The notes under the pieces were generated by a model. The model saw only the letters and a program-made list of their open reading frames with translations, was not told the DNA's origin and did no database searches. The translations under genes and the position numbers were made by a program. A DNA stretch of 64,000 bases, from the NCBI RefSeq assembly GCF_008123425.1, contig NZ_VSSS01000004.1, forward strand, positions 1 to 64,000, given 5' to 3'. Position 1 is the first letter of the stretch, and each line of letters starts with the position of its first letter. This document shows, in pieces, positions 60,223 through 64,000 of the stretch. This stretch comes from Bradyrhizobium rifense (GTDB lineage: Bacteria; Pseudomonadota; Alphaproteobacteria; Rhizobiales; Xanthobacteraceae).

Positions 60223-62730
60223 ATGCGCTTGCTTGTGCGGTTCATGGGCTTCCTGTTCGCTGCGGGAACGGTGATGTTCCTTGTCGGTGTCGGTGCCGTG
60301 GCAGGCCTGATCTGGCATTTCTCCAAGGACTTGCCCGACTACTCTCAGCTTCAGGATTACGAGCCGCCGGTGATGACCCGCGTGCACGCGGTCGACGGTT
60401 CGCTGCTCGGCGAATACGCCAAGGAGCGGCGGCTCTATCTGCCGATCCAGGCGGTGCCGAAGCTCGTGATCAACGCGTTCCTCGCCGCCGAAGACAAGAA
60501 TTTCTACGAGCATGGCGGCATCGACTACACCGGCATGGCGCGTGCCGGCCTGGTCTATCTCCAGAACTACGGCTCCAACCGTCGTCCGCAGGGCGCTTCC
60601 ACGATCACCCAGCAGGTTGCGAAGAACTTCCTTCTGACCAACGAGGTTTCCTTCGCGCGCAAGATCAAGGAAGCCTTGCTCGCGATGCGCATCGAGAAGA
60701 CCTATTCGAAGGACAAGATCCTCGAGCTGTATCTCAACGAAATCTATCTCGGCCTCGGCGCCTACGGCATCGCAGCCGCTTCGCTGGTCTATTTCGACAA
60801 GTCGGTGAACGAGCTCACCGTGGCGGAAGCCTCCTACCTCGCGGCGCTGCCGAAGATGCCGGCGACGCTGCATCCGGTGCGTAACCGCGATCGCGCCATC
60901 GAGCGCCGCAACTACGTGATCGACCGCCTCCAGGAGAACGGCTGGATCAAGCAGGCCGACGCCGAGAAGGCGCGCAAGGAGCCGCTGGCCGTCACCAACC
61001 GTTCCAACGGTGCCCATACCTTCGCCGGCGAATATTTCGCCGAGGAAGTCCGCCGCGATATCTTCGAGCGCTATGGCGAGAAGAAGCTGTATGAGGGCGG
61101 CCTGTCGGTGCGCACCACGCTCGATCCGAAGATCCAGGTCATGGCGCGCAAGACCATGGTCGCCGGCCTCGTGAACTATGACGAGCAGCAGGGCTATCGC
61201 GGCGCCATGAGCAAGCTCGATATTTCGGGCGACTGGGGCGTGAAGCTCGCCGAGATCAAGTCGCTCTCCGACATCTCGCCGTGGCGCATGGCGGTGGTGC
61301 TGGAGACCAGCGACCAGTCGGCGCGGATCGGCTTCCAGCCGAACCGCGAGCTCGGCGGCGCAATCAGCAAGCAGCGCGAGACCGGCCTGATCACGCTCGA
61401 TGGCGTCAAATGGGCGAAGGCGGCGTCAGGAGCTGCGAAGGGCAGGACTGCCACGGGTGTGTCGCAGGTGCTTCAGCCCGGCGACGTGATCTATGCCGAT
61501 CCGCTCTACAGCAAGGAAGGCCAACCGGTCGAAGGCCAGTACCGTCTGCGCCAGATCCCCGAAGTGTCGGGCGCGATGGTGGTGATGGATCCCTGGACCG
61601 GCCGCGTGCTCGCGATGGTCGGCGGCTTCTCGTTCGACCAGAGCCAGTTCAACCGCGCCACGCAGGCCTACCGGCAGCCGGGTTCGTCGTTCAAGCCGAT
61701 CGTCTATTCGGCCGCGCTCGACAACGGCTACACGCCGTCGACCGTCGTGCTCGACGCGCCGATCGAAATCGACCAGGGCCAGGGCGCCGGCGTCTGGCGG
61801 CCTGAAAACTTCTCGGCGAACAAGTATCAGGGACCCGTAACGCTGCGAAACGCGCTGCGGCAGTCGCTCAACACCGTGACGGTGCGCCTCGCGCAGGATA
61901 TCGGCATGCCCCTGATCGGCGAATACGCCCGCCGCTTCGGCGTCTATGACGAATTGCCGAACTATCTCTCCTACGCACTCGGCGCCGGCGAAACCACGGC
62001 GATGCGCATGGTCACGGCCTACTCGATGCTCGCCAATGGCGGGCGCCGCGTGAAGCCGACCTTGATCGACCGTATCCAGGACCGCTACGGCCACACCATC
62101 TTCAAGCACGACCAGCGCGAATGCCGCGGCTGCGACGCGCCCGGCGGCTGGAAGAACCAGAACGAGCCGCAGCTGATCGATCGCCGCGAGCAGGTGCTGG
62201 ATTCCATGACCGCCTATCAGATCACCGAGCTGTTGGAAGGCGTGGTCCAGGCCGGTACGGCGACCGTCGTGAGGGAAGTCGGCAAGCCGATCGCCGGCAA
62301 GACCGGTACGACCAACGAGGCCAAGGACGCCTGGTTCGTCGGCTTCTCGCCTGATGTCGCGGTGGCCATCTACATGGGCTACGACAAGCCGCGTCCGCTC
62401 GGCAAAGGCAACGCCGCGACCGGCGGCCATCTGGCTGCGCCCATCGCGCGCGATTTCCTCAAGCTCGCGCTCGCCGACAAGCCCGCCGTTCCGTTCAAGG
62501 TGCCGGCCGGCATCAAGCTGATCCGCGTCGTCGCCAAAACCGGCATGCGCGCCGGTCCCGGCGAGACCGGTGGAACCATTTTGGAAGCCTTCAAGCCGGG
62601 TACGGCGCCGCCGGACAATTATTCGGTGATTGGCGTTGCCGACGCCGACGGGCGCGGCGCGCCGGGAGGGCAGCAGCAGCAGCCGGATTCCGGCTTCTTC
62701 ATGCGGCCGGCCACTGGCGGGCTGTACTAA
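60223..62730 (+). CDS. mrcA: Penicillin-binding protein 1A (bifunctional)
   Basis: An 835-residue class A PBP. One membrane helix lies at about 7-30 (FMGFLFAAGTVMFLVGVGAVAG). The transglycosylase domain has the catalytic Glu in FLAAEDKNFYEHGGID (near 88) and QGASTITQQVAKNFLL. An OB-like domain is inserted before the transpeptidase domain, whose motifs are RQPGSSFKP (SxxK near 490), SLN in RQSLNTVTVRLAQ and KTG in GKTGTTNEAKDAW. It polymerises and cross-links peptidoglycan. It lies 219 bases after amiC, so may have its own promoter. Confidence 0.95.
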   Translation: MRLLVRFMGFLFAAGTVMFLVGVGAVAGLIWHFSKDLPDYSQLQDYEPPVMTRVHAVDGSLLGEYAKERRLYLPIQAVPKLVINAFLAAEDKNFYEHGGIDYTGMARAGLVYLQNYGSNRRPQGASTITQQVAKNFLLTNEVSFARKIKEALLAMRIEKTYSKDKILELYLNEIYLGLGAYGIAAASLVYFDKSVNELTVAEASYLAALPKMPATLHPVRNRDRAIERRNYVIDRLQENGWIKQADAEKARKEPLAVTNRSNGAHTFAGEYFAEEVRRDIFERYGEKKLYEGGLSVRTTLDPKIQVMARKTMVAGLVNYDEQQGYRGAMSKLDISGDWGVKLAEIKSLSDISPWRMAVVLETSDQSARIGFQPNRELGGAISKQRETGLITLDGVKWAKAASGAAKGRTATGVSQVLQPGDVIYADPLYSKEGQPVEGQYRLRQIPEVSGAMVVMDPWTGRVLAMVGGFSFDQSQFNRATQAYRQPGSSFKPIVYSAALDNGYTPSTVVLDAPIEIDQGQGAGVWRPENFSANKYQGPVTLRNALRQSLNTVTVRLAQDIGMPLIGEYARRFGVYDELPNYLSYALGAGETTAMRMVTAYSMLANGGRRVKPTLIDRIQDRYGHTIFKHDQRECRGCDAPGGWKNQNEPQLIDRREQVLDSMTAYQITELLEGVVQAGTATVVREVGKPIAGKTGTTNEAKDAWFVGFSPDVAVAIYMGYDKPRPLGKGNAATGGHLAAPIARDFLKLALADKPAVPFKVPAGIKLIRVVAKTGMRAGPGETGGTILEAFKPGTAPPDNYSVIGVADADGRGAPGGQQQQPDSGFFMRPATGGLY

Positions 62731-62841
62731 GGCCTAGGACAGGACAGACGTTCTTTGCGGTGGCGGTTGCGCTTTGCAGCCGCCGCCGCTACATCCCGAT
62801 TTCAATTGCACGCGGGTGTTTCCGCGAGACCAGAGAACGAC

Positions 62842-63973
62842 ATGCGCGCCGAAATCGAACGGTTGGTAGAAGAGATCAAGCAGTCAGTCGGGCTGCTGAG
62901 GAGGCATCTTTGACGTCGATAAATCGACGGCGCGCCTCGCTGAGCTGAACAAGCTCGCGGAAGATCCCAACCTCTGGAACGATCCCCAGAAAGCTCAGAA
63001 ACTGATGCAGGAGCGCACCTCGCTGGAGGACTCGCTCTCGGGCATCGGCAAGGTCGAGCAGCAGCTCGAAGACGACATCGGGATGATCGAGCTCGGCGAG
63101 GCCGAGGGCGATACGGGCGTTGTCGCCGAGGCTGAAGCCGCATTGAAAGCGCTCAAGAAGGAAGTGGCGCGGCGCGAGCTCGAGGCGCTGCTGTCGGGCG
63201 AAGCCGACGGTTTCGATTCCTATCTCGAGGTGCATGCCGGGGCCGGCGGCACCGAGAGCCAGGACTGGGCGCAGATGCTCTTGCGCATGTACACGCGCTG
63301 GGCCGAGACTCACGGCTTCAAGGTCGAGTTCCTCGAAGAGTCCGAGGGCGAAGAGGCCGGCATCAAGTCCGCGACCATCCAGGTCTCCGGCCATAATGCC
63401 TATGGCTGGCTGAAGACCGAGGCCGGCGTGCACCGGCTAGTACGCATCTCGCCGTTCGATTCCAATGCGCGGCGGCACACCTCGTTCTCGTCGGTCGCCG
63501 TGTTCCCGGTGATCGACGACAGCATCAAGATCGACATCAAGGAATCCGACGTCCGCACCGACACCATGCGCTCGGGCGGCGCGGGCGGCCAGCACGTCAA
63601 CAAGACCGAATCCGCGGTGCGCCTGACGCATATTCCGACCGGCGTCGCGGTGGTCTGTCAGGCCGGCCGCTCCCAGCACAAGAACCGGGCGCAAGCGTGG
63701 GACATGCTCCGTGCGCGGCTCTATCAGATGGAGCTGAAGAGGCGCGAGGAGAAGGCCGCCGCCGACCAGGCCGCCAAGACCGATATCGGCTGGGGTCACC
63801 AGATTCGCTCCTACGTACTGCAGCCCTATCAGATGGTGAAGGATCTGCGCACCGGCGTGCAGACCTCCGACACGTCGGGCGTGCTCGACGGCGAACTCGA
63901 CGACTTCATGGCCGCGACCCTGGCGCAGCGCGCCTTCGGCACCCCCGGCGCTGACATCGAGGACGTCGATTGA
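62842..63973 (+). CDS. prfB: Peptide chain release factor 2 (with +1 programmed frameshift)
   Basis: Release factor for UGA and UAA stop codons. The first 23 codons (62842-62910, [20 protein letters not shown] and RHL) end at an in-frame TGA (62911). Shifting by +1 there gives [17 protein letters not shown] and the rest of the protein (62912-63973), 376 residues in total. The GGQ peptidyl-hydrolysis motif is in [15 protein letters not shown] (about 255), and the stop-codon recognition region follows the central domain. The frameshift site is the classical AGGAGG-CAT-CTT-TGA-C. The shorter frame starting at 63005 would lack the N-terminal helices and is not the real gene. Confidence 0.95.
62899..62914 (+). 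promoter_or_regulatory. Programmed +1 frameshift site of prfB
   Basis: AGGAGG (62899-62904), a 3-base spacer, the slippery CTT (62908-62910), the TGA stop codon and a following C. This is the arrangement known from E. coli prfB, where low RF2 lets the ribosome slip and make more RF2. Confidence 0.95.
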
Positions 63974-64000
63974 TGCAGCGTGTTGCGTTCATCGGCCTCG
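63973..64000 (+). CDS. Start of the next gene (cut by the window end)
   Basis: An ATG overlaps the prfB stop codon as TGATG and opens a frame reading MQRVAFIGL to the window edge. The opening resembles a Rossmann-fold dehydrogenase start, but nine residues cannot settle the family. Confidence 0.4.

Overview
The window is high-GC alphaproteobacterial DNA and looks like the chromosome of Bradyrhizobium or a close relative. This rests on four things: the gene families (NrdJ, AtuA, GlxA, NDUFA12, DUF2155, DUF1236, BA14K, CHASE3 kinases), a perfect FixK2-type box, two sites matching the sigma-EcfG consensus, and dispersed palindromic repeats of a kind I recognise from that genus. I see no rRNA, tRNA, intact insertion sequence or CRISPR array.

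Left part (1-15 kb). This is a loose collection of small and accessory genes: a VOC protein, a YjdM/PhnA zinc-ribbon protein, a FixK-box microprotein, a PhzF isomerase, an FkbM methyltransferase, several small exported proteins, a fatty acid desaturase, an SGNH hydrolase, a lytic transglycosylase and a ParB-N protein. A lower-GC DUF4393 (Abi-alpha) gene follows, then the large B12-dependent ribonucleotide reductase gene nrdJ. The area carries at least four dispersed repeat families and two gene scars. One scar is a chimera joining a piece of phzF to the 3' end of a coiled-coil membrane protein gene found 5 kb away.

15.8-26 kb. An EamA exporter precedes a likely catabolic operon: a LysR regulator divergent from CitMHS transporter, AtuA, AtuA C-terminal-like protein and an exported 3-hydroxybutyrate-oligomer hydrolase. 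A CHASE3 hybrid kinase and a response regulator follow, joined by a TTGA stop/start overlap.

26-46 kb. A housekeeping backbone common in alphaproteobacteria runs NDUFA12, DUF2155, aat, accC, accB, aroQ, DsbA-like thioredoxin, M48 protease, aminotransferase. It is interrupted by a PfpI/GlxA/BASS/esterase block, a three-gene two-component module joined by ATGA overlaps, and a DUF1236 gene with an EcfG-type promoter. bioY and dctA follow.

46-64 kb. An epimerase faces an MmyB-type regulator across a direct-repeat operator. Next come a TPR-glycosyltransferase-like protein and a DadA-like oxidase/MFS/amidase cluster divergent from an XRE-cupin regulator. The window ends with the conserved rne / amiC / PBP1A / prfB group. 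RNase E carries a very histidine-rich insert inside its S1 domain, and prfB retains the classical +1 programmed frameshift.
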